Source: Lecanosticta acicola (lineage: Eukaryota > Ascomycota > Dothideomycetes > Mycosphaerellales > Mycosphaerellaceae). Taken from it: a stretch of DNA of 64,000 bases. The stretch lies in assembly GCA_963674455.1 (NCBI GenBank), contig CAVMBE010000032.1, positions 62,001-126,000 on the forward strand, in the 5' to 3' direction. This document shows, piece by piece, positions 30,260-41,660 of the stretch. Every line of letters begins with the position of its first letter. Positions within the stretch are counted from its first letter, which is position 1. Both the position numbers and the translations under genes were made by a program. The notes under the pieces were generated by a model, which worked only from the letters and a program-made list of their open reading frames with translations, made no database searches and had not been told where the DNA came from.

Positions 30260-33028
30260 ATGGCCGCCGTGGCCCATCCAACACGTCCGCATATCAGACG
30301 AAATTCTCCACTATCAGCTTTCAATCCTGCACATGGCTTTTCCGCCGATGCGCCCATGATAAAGAGCATCAATGTCGGCGACGACAGCGATTCGGACGAC
30401 GAGCCTCCGCCCGCGATCAAGTTCTCCAAGGTCACCCAAGCACTCTTGGCGGATGAGGCGGTAATATCATCTCCTCCCAGGCAAGAGAAAAGCAGCGCTC
30501 CACGTTTTCATCGGTCCGTTGACGCCGATAAGCCAGAGCTTGACACTCCTAGCAGGGCCTCTGGCATCAGGATTGTACGTCGCAACTCACCTTCTGCTCA
30601 AGACGGGCAAGCACTAGCAGAAAGGGGGAACACTCCGCCTCGTGTGGTCCACCTGGGTGGCAGCAAAGGCACCGGCTCTGCAAAGCGATCTATCAGCATC
30701 TCTGGACCATATCCACAGCGCACCGCTGGGAGGCGAGGGCCCACGCCAGAGACTCATCCAAAATCAGAAGTAGTCACACCCGCGCAGCCTCGCGCCATTC
30801 GCGTCGTTACTCGCTCTCGAGCTGGTAGCAATGCCTCGCAGGATGACCGTTCACACCTTGCATCCTCAATTAGCAGACCTGCTTCTCGGAACGGAATGAG
30901 AGCCACCGGGGACTCCAATGACAGAAACGCTCAACCAACAGAACTGAGCTGCAGCACTTCTCAGTATCAATTCCAGGATAATGCATCAAGATACGGCGCA
31001 TCGACAGCAACGCGATCTCGCAACCCTTCTGCTGAAGCTGGCCATGCACCAGGATCACAACGGATCAAGCGTGCCCCGATTGGAACAGGCACATTTCTCA
31101 AAAGCGGTCCCGTGCGACGTGGTTTTCGACGGAGAGATAGTGAAGAAAATGTGTCTCCGAACGAAGACTTACCAAATGCTGCTGGGTCATCTCAGCAAAG
31201 TGGATCAAGCTATACTCCTCAAGAACGTAGCTTTTCTCAGATGGACGACGCTCGGAGCAGGAGCGGCAGCGTCAACACTCGCGCCACATCTGTAGAGCCA
31301 GTCTCCGTGCACGACTTTGCCCAAAAGCAGCAAGAGTCTCGACCTGGATCAAGGCAAGCTCAGGCGCACGTTTCAAGGAGTCAAGCAAATTATGAGTCCC
31401 GGCCACACTCCCATCAAACCAGTCGGGAGCCTTCACGGGGTCGTCAGGCTAGTATTGAGCGATACCAAAGCCGCAGGCAGAATAGCGTTCCTCCTGCAGA
31501 CCTTCCCGCGGCAGAGGCAGCCATCCCTCAGCAAAGAAGAACGAGTATTGAACCGCTTCATCAAAAGCCAGTGCTTGAACAGAAGCATGCCCAAATATCA
31601 AGCAGTTACAATCGTGCCAACTACCGTTACGTTGGGCCAAAGGTTCATACCGACTCCGCAGAAGACCAGGAGAACATGCCACCTCCAACATTCAGGCGCA
31701 ACAGAGATCAAGAGTTCAAGTATCTAGGGAAACCGTCAGTCTTGTCCGACGATGAGAAGTCTAAGGTAAAACCCAGAATGGTTGACGAGACCCCTGTCCC
31801 CGTCCCACAGCAGGAGCAGAGAAAACCACTGGGCGCTATCAGTGGCAACACTCCGCACCGCCCAGCGCCAGCTCCACCGCCAAAGATGAGTGTGTTGGAC
31901 GCCGCGACGGCAACTGCAGGAGCAAGCACAGCAAAGACGCGCAAGAAAAGATCCCACATGGTCGTCAATGGCAAGATCTTCACCTCGATGGGCAGGATTG
32001 GCAAGGGAGGCACCAGTGATGTTTACTGCGTCATGGCCGAGAATCAGAAAACCTTTGCACTAAAGCGTGTCAAGCTTGAGGACTGCGACGAGGCAGCTGT
32101 TCGAGGATACAAGGGCGAGATTGACCTCCTCAAGCAGCTGACTGAGGTCGATCGCGTCGTGAGGCTGTTCGATTGGGAGATCAATGATGAAAAGCAGGAG
32201 CTCATTGTCTTGATGGAAAAAGGAGATACCGACTTCAATCGCATCTTGACTCTCCGCTTGAATGGTGTCGAGGCCAAGTTCGACAGCGCCTTTGCACGAT
32301 ATCACTGGAAAGAAATGCTTGAATGCGTTCAAGCTGTCCACGAAAAGGATATTGTACACTCGGACCTCAAGCCTGCTAACTTTGTTCTGGTCCAAGGACG
32401 ACTGAAGCTGATCGATTTCGGCATTGCCAACGCTATCGACACCGATAACACTTGCAACGTACACCGAGATTCCCACGTCGGCACGCCCAACTACATGTCA
32501 CCCGAGAGTATCACAGACACGAACGCATCCAGCGGGACCGGCAAGGACGAAGCTGGAAGACCTCTAAAGAAAGACATGCGTATCGGGAAATCTTCAGACG
32601 TCTGGAGTCTAGGCTGTATCCTGTACCAAATGGTCTATGGTCGCCCGCCCTTCGCCCATATCCCGAATCAAATATCCCGTATCATGGCGATTACGAATCC
32701 AAAGCATACTATCGAGTTTCCCGAAAAGGGTGTTGGGGATGTCAAGGTCCCTTTGAACCTTATCAGCACTTTAAGAAAATGTTTGAATCGCAACCCGGAT
32801 AAGCGGCCTACTATCAAGCAGCTATTAGCGGATTCTGATCCGTATATCAACCCCGAGGGCCCTGCCGGAGAAAACGTCTTGATGAGCGAAGACTTGCTTG
32901 GGCTTGTTATCAACAAGGTTCTTGAGCGCTGTAGAGATCCGAAACGGGGCATTCCAGGGCCGGAGGAGGCGGCAGTCTATCCGCGCAGTTTTATGGCCAG
33001 AATCAGAGAGATGCAGGAGGGGAGATGA
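30260..33028 (+). CDS. MPS1: Mps1/TTK-type dual-specificity spindle checkpoint kinase
   Basis: Kinetochore kinase that activates the spindle assembly checkpoint and, in yeasts, spindle-pole duplication. Single exon, 922 residues from the ATG at 30260. The long disordered N-terminus (about 1-570) is Ser/Arg/Gln-rich with basic phosphosite-like RRNS motifs. The kinase domain spans about 571-865: glycine loop GRIGKGGTSDVY, Lys in FALKRVKLED, catalytic HSDLKPANF near 699 (HSD rather than HRD is normal for Mps1), DFG in LIDFGIAN near 720, activation-loop VGTPNYMSPES and DVWSLGCILYQM. The TNPKHTIEFP region also fits the family. An earlier in-frame start is not used because no ATG exists there. Confidence 0.93.
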   Translation: MAAVAHPTRPHIRRNSPLSAFNPAHGFSADAPMIKSINVGDDSDSDDEPPPAIKFSKVTQALLADEAVISSPPRQEKSSAPRFHRSVDADKPELDTPSRASGIRIVRRNSPSAQDGQALAERGNTPPRVVHLGGSKGTGSAKRSISISGPYPQRTAGRRGPTPETHPKSEVVTPAQPRAIRVVTRSRAGSNASQDDRSHLASSISRPASRNGMRATGDSNDRNAQPTELSCSTSQYQFQDNASRYGASTATRSRNPSAEAGHAPGSQRIKRAPIGTGTFLKSGPVRRGFRRRDSEENVSPNEDLPNAAGSSQQSGSSYTPQERSFSQMDDARSRSGSVNTRATSVEPVSVHDFAQKQQESRPGSRQAQAHVSRSQANYESRPHSHQTSREPSRGRQASIERYQSRRQNSVPPADLPAAEAAIPQQRRTSIEPLHQKPVLEQKHAQISSSYNRANYRYVGPKVHTDSAEDQENMPPPTFRRNRDQEFKYLGKPSVLSDDEKSKVKPRMVDETPVPVPQQEQRKPLGAISGNTPHRPAPAPPPKMSVLDAATATAGASTAKTRKKRSHMVVNGKIFTSMGRIGKGGTSDVYCVMAENQKTFALKRVKLEDCDEAAVRGYKGEIDLLKQLTEVDRVVRLFDWEINDEKQELIVLMEKGDTDFNRILTLRLNGVEAKFDSAFARYHWKEMLECVQAVHEKDIVHSDLKPANFVLVQGRLKLIDFGIANAIDTDNTCNVHRDSHVGTPNYMSPESITDTNASSGTGKDEAGRPLKKDMRIGKSSDVWSLGCILYQMVYGRPPFAHIPNQISRIMAITNPKHTIEFPEKGVGDVKVPLNLISTLRKCLNRNPDKRPTIKQLLADSDPYINPEGPAGENVLMSEDLLGLVINKVLERCRDPKRGIPGPEEAAVYPRSFMARIREMQEGR

Positions 33029-33468
33029 TGATTTTGGTGTCCTGTCTTTTGGACGGAGTTGAGATTGACGTCTTTCCTTGTTGGATAAAAGCATCGCTAT
33101 CTTTGAGGCAGAGTTTTGGGGTTCTGGGCTTGACAAGGGAGAGAGGAGAAGGAGAAACAGGCCTTTGTGTGCTTTTTTGTGGTCGTTCTTTTGGCGTGGT
33201 GCCGGTTCTTGGTGGAGCGTCGATACCACTTTGCGTTTTCATTGTTGCTTCTTTTGAGACTCGTTGGATAAGTTCGAGGAAGGCCTAGCGGAGGAGCTTT
33301 GGGTGTTTTCAGATGCCGCGTTTAAGCCAGTGTCTTGTCTGGCTTGCTAGAGCAGACATAAATGCTTGAATTCTACTTCCATCCGAGGTCCCCTCACATG
33401 CTTAAACTGCAGCGGCTACTCTTGGTTCTCCCGTCTGCCTGTCTCCCGGTCTCCTGATCCAGCTTCTC
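33029..33468. other. Convergent intergenic region, Mps1 / DENR
   Basis: 440 bp between two converging stop codons. No coding signal recognised; holds both 3' UTRs. Confidence 0.6.
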
Positions 33469-34155
33469 TCACGCAGCACTCTTCTTCTTCTTATCCTCAA
33501 TCAACTCAATGTTGTCCTCCGGAATTTGCTCATGGTTGTCGACCAACCAATCCTGCACCTCATCACTCACATCACCCTGCACGGTGATCTCCTCCCCACC
33601 AGCCGCCGTCTTCGTCACCGAACTGCCGGTAGCAAACTTCTTCCCAAACTCCTTTGCCACTTTCTTCAAATCCAATCCAAAAGCTTCCAGTCCACTGATC
33701 TCCGTGACGAATTTCCGCTTGTTCCGCTCCACTCTCTTGATGTACACTTTACTCGTCGCCCGTCTCTCGCTCTCCCGCGCTTCCTGTGCTTCGGCCTTGG
33801 CGGCTTTCTTCTGGGCGTCTTTCTCCGCACGTTTCTGTGCGTCGACCGAGAGCGTGGAGAGGTTTTGCGATAGTGCTTCTTCGGAGTAGAGTTTGCTGTG
33901 GAGATCCGGGTGGTTGGAGAGGAGCCAGTCGGCGCACTTCTTTGTTGTGCCGCCGTATTCACAGTACTAGAGAGAAGGACAGCCAGTAGTTAGTATGGAA
34001 TGTTGTGTTTTCGATCTTGCTGTGTTGATGCGATTGTTTGTGATAAGTCTGGGGCCCATACCTACTTCTGGAGGAAGAGAGCAGACGCCGCAATAGACGA
34101 CCTTGCGAGCTGGCTTCAGGGAGGCGGGAGGCGCCGAAGCTTCCGTGTCGGCCAT
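33469..34155 (-). CDS. TMA22: DENR/Tma22-type translation factor
   Basis: With Tma20/MCT-1 promotes tRNA release and recycling of 40S subunits, and reinitiation. Exons 34155-34066 and 33966-33469 (99-nt intron, GTAGGT...CTCTAG) give 195 residues. The splice restores the N-terminal zinc ribbon: VVYCGVCSLPPE joins YCEYGGTTKKC. An Ala/Lys/Glu-rich helix connects to a C-terminal SUI1 domain from about residue 90 (KVYIKRVERNKRKFVTEISG, then FATGSSVTK and VQGDVSDEVQDWL). The size matches fungal Tma22. It lies 266 bp upstream of STT3's stop codon on the same strand. Confidence 0.95.
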
Positions 34156-34421
34156 TATGGTGCTTTCACGTTGGTGCGATTAGGATGTTGTTTCTCTGAA
34201 GTCAAGTCGAGAAACTTGTCGGAGACGAGAGCGATAGCGGGGCTTTGGTTTTGGAGGGGCAGCGGACCAGAGCCGCGTTTTGCTTGGCAAGACAACCCTA
34301 TAACATGTGAATGCGCGTCGATATGGCGACAGCAGCACTTGCAGTCACTCAAAATTTACACTTTTGCCTCTATCTCAGTATGTTTACATGCATATGCTAT
34401 TCTACGCGCTCACTGCAGCGC

Positions 34422-36952
34422 TCAGTCTACTCTGAGGACTCTTGGTCCTTTCCTCTTTCCGGCCTTCTTGCGCTTGTTGCCCTTCTCAAACGCACTTGCT
34501 TCTTGGTGTGAACGGCCAAGGTTATCCAGGTCCTTGACCTTGTAGATTCTGATGATCCAGTTCTCACTGGTAAATGCCTCTTCGAGCGTTGAGAGCTCTG
34601 GGCCAGCTGCTGGCAAGCGAGAGCCACGAACACGGTCGGTGGCTTGGCCGGCTGGGAACAGCGAATTGTAGTTGTAGTAGCTCATCTTGTACATGAGCGA
34701 GTTGCGCATGGTTGGCGTAGCCTCGTCATCAACGCGGTATTCGCCGCGAGCGGTAAAGAAGTCACGCTCCTTGACCTCGTCCGGCCAGATGCCTGCGGAT
34801 TTCATTAGCCTCAATTCATATTTTGAGCGCGTTGCGAACACTCACCTTCAGCAATCCGGACCATCCACAAGAATTTGTTGATGTCGTCTCCAGAGTAACC
34901 CAGAAGACCGCCGAAGACGACGAGAACATAGTCCACCTCGTGCTGTCTCATGATGGGATAGGAAACTTCTTCGCGGCTCGACATCGCCTTTCCAACCGTG
35001 GCAATGTGCGTGTTGTTCCAAGTGTTGTTGTCAACCAGCGTGGGCCTGTCTGCCATGCCGCCAATCTGGTAACCGTAGTCCCACCAACTCATAACCTTTG
35101 CGGTGGGCTCAGTGTTTTGGCGAAGCCAGTAGTACGCCTCTCGGTAGTCATCGATGATATGTTGGCTACCATCTGGCAATCTCGATGCAAGCACCACGGA
35201 AGGCGAAGAGTAGGCGTTCGACGTGACCCAAGTGCAATGCAGCACGAAGAGAAGCAGGTATGCGGTGATTGCTCCAGTGATCACAGACTTGGAGAGGTAG
35301 CTGTAGATACCAACGAAAGGCTGCTTGGTAGAACGTAGTGACTCCGGGATAGCTGCGGAGAGCTTGGCCTGGATGTCGGAAGTACCATTGGCGTTGCCAT
35401 TAGGCCTTGCGCCCTTGACTTCTGGAGCCGGCGAGGCGGGAGTCTTCGCCAAGAGGAAGGTATCCAAAATTTGACTGAGCGCAAGAGCTGCGGCAACGCA
35501 AACGATCGGAGTCAAGGTAAGCATCAAACGCACCATGACACCGGAGAAATAACTGGCCAGGACGGCGTAGATGACAACGAACACCTGCTCGTCTTTGAGG
35601 TTGCGGAAACACATGTAGACTCCAGCAGGGAAGAGCCAGATCAGCATGTTCAGATCGAAGAAAAAGGCCGGCCAAGCGGTCGGCTGGTGCTCAGACACAG
35701 ACGCAATGATGGGAATGTGGACCTTGGCGTATCCTGTATCCCACAGAGAGTAGAAACGACCACTCCAAGGTGCGATGACTCCGAACACTGTGAGCAGCAC
35801 CAGGCCGCCAAAGGCGACACCAGCAACGATGAAGATCATTGCGCGAATGAGCGTCTGAAACTGCTTGGATGGCAGTTGGTGACGGATGTACTCAGCGGCA
35901 CCGACCAACTGAATTAGGCCAAATACACCTACGCACGTTGTCAGCAGAAGATTGAGGCATCAAACAACGAAAGTCTTACCCAATGCGGACATGTGGTCGC
36001 TGTTCCGGATTGGCAAGAAACCGACGAATGGAATCTGCATGCTGGCCAAAGTTCCCAGGGCATACCAGGTCGTGTAGCTGACGTATAATCGCGGGGAGAA
36101 GCGTCCCATACACATCAGAACGAATGCATGCAGTGGCAGCAAGTTGGTGATGAAGACGTAACCACCCCATGCGCTGACCATGTATCCGTAGAACAGAGCG
36201 CAGAGGGCTCCCCACATAATGCTTCCTTGCTTGACAGCCTTGATCCAGAGATAGAAGGTGAAGACCAGCAAGAAGATAGCGATGGCTTCGTTATCGTACG
36301 ATCCTGCCACACTTCGGCTGATATATCCTGGTGCAATTCCCATGAAAGCTGCAGCGAGCAGACCAGCCGACGGACTCTCGCTCATCTCAGACGTGAGCAG
36401 GTAGCTTGCAAAGGCTGTCAGGCCGGAGAAGCCAGGCGCAAGAAGCACACAAATGTTTCGAATGTCGACAGGGAGGGTGAGGAATCGAAGGAGATGGTAA
36501 ATGACACCGGAGGTGACCATGAGGCCTGGGTAGAGAGTGCCTCCTGTGACACGTCCGAGGGGATGCCATGTTCCTGCAGTCATCCATGTGTATCAGCATC
36601 TCATTTCCACTGCGTCTTTCCTGAGAGATCATCTTACTGTCGTCGAACCAGTCCCAAAACTTGTAAAAGCCATTCGCAATGAGATATTTAGTTGCGCGAA
36701 AGTTGAACCACGGATCGACTATGCTTCACATCAGTATTCCATCGCTCATGCTTCCATCTCTCCTTTTCTTCGGATTGGCGACTGACATTCGTGGATGATA
36801 CTCTCGAATCGGATTACGGAAAAGAGACGAGCTGCAATGGCGGCAGCAGCAATGGTGACCAGAATGATGAGACGCAGCAATCCGCGCGTGTTGCGGCCAG
36901 TCTCGCCCTTGAAGAAGAATTCGGCGCCGGGGGAGGCCTCGGCGACGGCCAT
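34422..36952 (-). CDS. STT3: Oligosaccharyltransferase catalytic subunit STT3
   Basis: Transfers the preassembled glycan from dolichol to Asn in the ER lumen. Exons 36952-36787, 36718-36638, 36573-35980, 35928-34846 and 34792-34422 keep frame and give 764 residues. Multiple membrane segments fill the N-terminal two thirds. Conserved motifs: FDPWFNFRATKYL across intron 1, WDWFDDRTWHPLGR across intron 2, GSYDNEAIAIF, SVSEHQPTAW, WWDYG at about 562-566 and the DK-type DNNTWNNTHIATVGKAM. NNTW/NNTH fits the self-glycosylated site of STT3. The C-terminus is basic (KGNKRKKAGKRKGPRV). The chosen ATG is the one just before the first charged/hydrophobic helix. Confidence 0.96.
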
Positions 36953-38765
36953 GATGATGGTCGACGGACGGGAAGGCGGCGGTGGTTGGTGTTTGTCGAG
37001 GATGTTTTCACAGCAGCATTGACATCCATACGTAAGCTGTAGCATGTGAGAGCTGTAAAGCTGGCCTCTTGGCATCGGCGGGAGTGCAGGGGTCGGCCGA
37101 AAGTCAAAGTCAATCCCCACACCAGCCATGCGCGTGTCCACAGTGTGCCTGAGGAATTCGGTTCACTTTCCTCTTCCTCCTTCCATTTACATCCCGAAGC
37201 AGCACTCACGGCATCCTGTCCTGGCACGATTACGACGGCATGTAATGCAGCTCGCATCACGCTCCGCGTTCTAAACTCCAGGTACATCGCAGACGAAGTC
37301 TACCATGAAGCCAAACGGGCCGATGGAACAACCGGCGAATGGAAGTGGGACAATCTCCTTCCGAGCTGCACTGTTTTGCTTGCCGATTTTCATTATTGCC
37401 AGCCGAGCAAGCTGATGACGAGCGAAATACAGCTAGCCCTTGGTATCAAGGTCAACCGATCTTCGAAAGCCCTTTCACACCTCCAGAATCTTGTTGAATC
37501 CCGGGGAGGACGAGGAGAAGTGGATAGTCGAGGTGATCACGGACGCTCGAAAGAAGGACGGCGCGTTAGATATCTCACCGCGCGTTGGTGTGATGGAACC
37601 GTGAGCGAGCGGAAATGGAACAATTTCGCACTCGCTTGTGAACAGTTGGGCTGGAGTTCTACAGGCCCAGTCCGCACACTCTACTCTGCTAAGGGCCTCG
37701 GCGGCATGGCTGAAACAGTTCTTCTGCATTTCGAGACCGGCCATATCTGATGAAACACAGAGAACGGCCATGATTCGGCGTTCAGGTACGAGCTGAAAAT
37801 GTTTGGCGCACCCCATGACAAGTGATGTTATATAAGACGAAGAACAGACTGCACGGACGCCTGCTTCGCTGGTCACTCGTTCTGCTGGGTTGCGCAAAAT
37901 AGGAACAGGTAAGGGCTTCTTGGGGTAGCATAAGGTCATGGGACTATCATGCTTATGTGGCTCTGGGCATTGGAGATCCAGTCGATCCGGTCCTCAAGAA
38001 AAGGTATTGGCTCGCTATCAGTTCAATATTGCGTTATGTACAGAACGATCTTCCAGGTCGCACGATTAGGACCATTGCGGATTTGGAAACAGATTTTCGC
38101 AACATATCGTTGGTATTTTATGAGAAGACTAGGAACTCGTGAGCATATATATGGCATTAGGAGGAAACAAAGTCGACTAGTTATCTCTTGGCGCGCCTCG
38201 AAAGTCACCAGGACATCGCGGCATGCGCTAGAATGAAGCTAGCTCGATTGGTCAGTAGTGCAGCGTGCCTGGCACTCTGGATTGGAGGGCGGAGAGTGTG
38301 AGTGTCGATACATCTCTCCATGTTCCGTGTCATCCTCCTTTTCGCACAAGTCTCCCTATTTGCCCGTCTTCGTTGTTCTCTGGCGCTGTAATATCGCCAT
38401 CAGCTGACATCTCGTTCGACTTCCACGAGCAAGTCCACGATCACCGGCCGAGGAAACGCCTGAGGCTCCACCGTGGGGAAAGATCGACCTTGACCTTATC
38501 TTCGACATCACCCATAACCGCCTCGCGAGGGCACAGGACCATCGTCCACGGCGCCTTCGAACAGGATCAGGGGCTTTGTTGACAACGGTCGCGTAGAAGC
38601 GTCTGGTGTCAGCAACAGCGCCTGTGACCCTTCGAATTAGAAGCTCGGCGCCTGCGCTCGTCCGAGCAGTCCACACCAACGTCGACACCAGAGACATCTA
38701 TTCGATCCAACGCCCATGGTATTGTAGGGTCGGCTGCTTCAGAACAACCTTTCTTCTCGTTAGCA
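36953..38765. other. Intergenic region, STT3 to septin-like GTPase
   Basis: 1.8 kb between divergent starts. It contains one ORF with a duplicated internal motif, listed separately with low confidence. Nothing else is supported; 37.75-38.77 kb has only short frames. Confidence 0.5.
37046..37750 (+). CDS. Doubtful ORF with a duplicated DGT-KWNN motif
   Basis: An open frame of 234 residues, not assigned to a family and without clear start evidence. Two segments match each other: AKRADGTTGEWKWDNLLPSC and ARWCDGTVSERKWNNFALAC, about 90 residues apart, sharing DGT, E-x-KW, an N and a final C. Such a pattern suggests an ancient internal duplication in a real protein, perhaps with unrecognised introns. 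The first half overlaps what should be the STT3 promoter. It could equally be noncoding, since the motif similarity is short. Confidence 0.3.
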   Translation: MRAVKLASWHRRECRGRPKVKVNPHTSHARVHSVPEEFGSLSSSSFHLHPEAALTASCPGTITTACNAARITLRVLNSRYIADEVYHEAKRADGTTGEWKWDNLLPSCTVLLADFHYCQPSKLMTSEIQLALGIKVNRSSKALSHLQNLVESRGGRGEVDSRGDHGRSKEGRRVRYLTARWCDGTVSERKWNNFALACEQLGWSSTGPVRTLYSAKGLGGMAETVLLHFETGHI

Positions 38766-41177
38766 ATGGAAACCAGCCCGCGTCACGATTCTCGGACCGT
38801 GAAAGCGAAGAAAGGTGGAGCTCCAGCCGCGACCAACCCAGGATACGCAGCGCCGAGGACGTTCTTTTTGAAGTCCGAGAAAGAGCTAGAGAAGAGCGTG
38901 GAACAGCGAGGAAGGAGAAATTCTCATAGTACAGAAACATCGGAAGAACCAACACAGAAGACACCCATGGAGAGCGTCATGGAGGACAGTTCGTTTGGCG
39001 TCCAGAGTCTTGAGGAGACAATCAATTCGACTTTCTCATTGGACAGCAACCTCTCACGGACGGCAAGCAATAGTACGGACTCGGTATCTGAGACAAGCAT
39101 TGATGACAATGGCTTGGGTCCGGTGACAGGTCGCAAACGTAAAGCTGGCAATCGTGTACATCCTACGATCATGGCAACCGGCCAACGCATCATTTCTTCA
39201 GAACGGCCTCCATGGCAGGCCTCGTCTGGCGCTTCCCCTGCTTCAGCTTTCGAGTCGCCGTTGCAACACGCTCGGTTAAGAAGAGGGTCGGCGAGCTCAT
39301 CTACCAACGTCAGCCAGCCGCTTACGCCCATCAAACTCAGCCCGCATCCGGAATCAGCTTTCACGAACACCCCGCGCTCTGCTTCGCCGAAGTCATTCAG
39401 ATTAAGCGACGAAGATAGCATGACCGATGATAACAGTAGCCAAGCCGTAATGTCTTCGAGTGGCGACGATGAAGATCAGGTGGAGCGTACACCACAGCTG
39501 GTGATGCCGAGTTTGGCTATGCCGGCAAGAAGACCCTTCACCGAACGTGGACGACAAATTGGCAGATCAAAGATCATGATCTTGGGTTCAAGAGGCATTG
39601 GCAAGACAAGCCTCATCAGCAGCATCTGCCGGAGGTCGGAAGACATAGTACATGTCGATCAGCCTGCTGCAAGCCTAACCAGCCATTCGTCACCAAACTC
39701 TGGGACGTCTGCGTACCACTCCACTCTCATGCTCACGGAGATCACCGCTTCAACTCGCCCTTATCCTTCATGGTGGACGGGTCCTGAAAGTGTAAGGTCT
39801 TCGCAGCGGCGAAGGGGTAGCGTTGGAGAAGGTGTCCTGGAGCGAAACATCACATTTATGGATACTCCAGGACTCGATAGCGATGAACTGGTTCAAAATA
39901 TGCTTAATACCGTGAACATTAACATACATCGAACGACTACATTCGATCCGATCAGCAACGATGAGTTGATCGAAATGCTTGGCGGCAGTGGCGGCGTTCA
40001 GATTGATGCGGTTCTCTATCTTTTCGATCCTGGAATGTGCCACAGTGCAAACCCAGCGGCTTTCGGTCTTAGCCCACTACACCAAGAGTTTCTGCGAACG
40101 CTTTGCAGGTACACCAACTTCATACCCCTTATCGGCAGGTCCGATTGTGTTTCAGCCGAGATGCTGGTAGCCAGAAAGAAGGAAGTTATCAGTATGCTTA
40201 ATGTACTGAACATCGAGCTGTACAGTACGTTCGACATTAGCGAAGATGGCAAAGACTTCCCACTCGCAATATCCTCGGCGACCAAAGACGATGGCGACGA
40301 GGTCGATGCGAGCGTGTTGATGTCCTCGCAATACGTGCAGCCCCTGGTGCCGAGTGAGCTTGACGTTTTGGTCGATCGTTTATTGGCTCCCGCAAACATC
40401 GCACGGATGAAGCATTTGTCTGCTGTCAAGTACGCACAATGGAGGCACGAAGGTAGCAAGGACCGTCTAGGACTGCACAAGACGCTGCTGCAATCGCCAT
40501 TTCCCCGATCCGTCAGCCCGGGCGTTACCAGTACTGGAAGTCTTTTGGAGGACCCCAGCAAAGTCCTCGTGCCGCACCCTCAATCGAGCTATCATCGCTC
40601 CACGTCGCCGGCGAACTCTGACATCTCTGCTCAGTCTGGTAATGCGGTCGAAAATTCGGCCATTGCGCGGTACGACGAGCAAGCTCAGCCACCAGAACCT
40701 TTCCGTCGCATTCGTCTTGCCAAGTGGGCACAAGACCTCCAGCGTAGCCTCGACAATGAACGTCGCAAGTACCCACAGATGTACAGCAACCGTCCTTCGG
40801 GCTGGACCTCTGAGGACAGTGAGAAATTCGACAACCAAGCTCTGGTCTCAACCAAAGACGGGACGCGTCCAGCACGCGGCCGTCTAGGAGGCGATCTGGG
40901 CGTAATCGACCCCACTGATCCTCTTGGCGTCCTGGCTTTTGGACAGATCTTCCGACGACGTAGCGTTTTCGTTCTCCAGATCGTCGGCGGCTGCGGCCTC
41001 ATCGGCGCCGTCGCTTATTGGGTCGTGAAGAACTGGGTCGATGTCCAAGAGTTCTTTGGCTTTGGACAGACGCAAGGAGGAATGGTGACTGCTACTGCGG
41101 TCCCGGCTCCTGTTCAGATGAATGGATGGTTGGATGAAAATCCTTTGAAGCACTTCTTTGGTTGGAGCGGGAGATAA
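38766..41177 (+). CDS. Septin-like GTPase with C-terminal membrane anchor
   Basis: Single exon, 803 residues. A long disordered N-terminus (about 1-265) is Ser/Thr/Pro-rich. A septin-type G domain follows: P-loop LGSRGIGKTSLIS at about 273-285, DTPGLD at about 364-369, and a degenerate G4 with IPLIGRSDC at about 452-460 in place of the usual AKAD. The TTFDPISNDELIEM-like and DAVLYLFDPGMCHS segments also fit the septin fold. A second disordered linker leads to one hydrophobic segment at about 732-753 (VLQIVGGCGLIGAVAYWVV), then a short C-terminus. Core septins are soluble and filament-forming; a tail-anchored version would act on a membrane. The nucleotide specificity and localisation are inferred. 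Confidence 0.8.
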   Translation: METSPRHDSRTVKAKKGGAPAATNPGYAAPRTFFLKSEKELEKSVEQRGRRNSHSTETSEEPTQKTPMESVMEDSSFGVQSLEETINSTFSLDSNLSRTASNSTDSVSETSIDDNGLGPVTGRKRKAGNRVHPTIMATGQRIISSERPPWQASSGASPASAFESPLQHARLRRGSASSSTNVSQPLTPIKLSPHPESAFTNTPRSASPKSFRLSDEDSMTDDNSSQAVMSSSGDDEDQVERTPQLVMPSLAMPARRPFTERGRQIGRSKIMILGSRGIGKTSLISSICRRSEDIVHVDQPAASLTSHSSPNSGTSAYHSTLMLTEITASTRPYPSWWTGPESVRSSQRRRGSVGEGVLERNITFMDTPGLDSDELVQNMLNTVNINIHRTTTFDPISNDELIEMLGGSGGVQIDAVLYLFDPGMCHSANPAAFGLSPLHQEFLRTLCRYTNFIPLIGRSDCVSAEMLVARKKEVISMLNVLNIELYSTFDISEDGKDFPLAISSATKDDGDEVDASVLMSSQYVQPLVPSELDVLVDRLLAPANIARMKHLSAVKYAQWRHEGSKDRLGLHKTLLQSPFPRSVSPGVTSTGSLLEDPSKVLVPHPQSSYHRSTSPANSDISAQSGNAVENSAIARYDEQAQPPEPFRRIRLAKWAQDLQRSLDNERRKYPQMYSNRPSGWTSEDSEKFDNQALVSTKDGTRPARGRLGGDLGVIDPTDPLGVLAFGQIFRRRSVFVLQIVGGCGLIGAVAYWVVKNWVDVQEFFGFGQTQGGMVTATAVPAPVQMNGWLDENPLKHFFGWSGR

Positions 41178-41566
41178 TTACGGATTCTCCTCTTCCAAGA
41201 GACGTTGGATGTCGCGGGACACAGGAATGCTATGAATGATTGATTGACGTAGGTACACGACAGACAGACGGACGACGAGGGGTCACGTCTCTTTTAAGAT
41301 ATCCAAATGGCGTCTTTTTGCAACAACGAACTCAATTTCGCAGGCATAATAGCACAGCACTGCATACCACAACCACACCAAATCAACCCACCCCATGAAG
41401 ACTCCAGCTCATCCCCTTTGTCTCACTCACCAAAAGTCATTCCCAATTCCTAAATCTCAACTACTCAACACTTGCTGACCCCCAACCACATATTCCGACC
41501 CTTCCCCTTCCCCTTTCCCTGACATGAACGAACCTCAATACCCGTAAATGTCCTCAAAAACTCCCG

Positions 41567-41660
41567 TACTCCCCCCCCCCCCTCCCCCCCCCTCCCCCCC
41601 TCTCTGTGTCTGTGTGTCTGTGTTTGTGTGTCTGGGTGTGTGTGTGTTTGTGTGCCACTC
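41567..41660. repeat. Poly-C runs followed by TG-rich tract
   Basis: Read directly: several C runs broken by single Ts, then CT and TG/TGTC repeats. One strand is strongly pyrimidine-biased. Confidence 0.85.
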
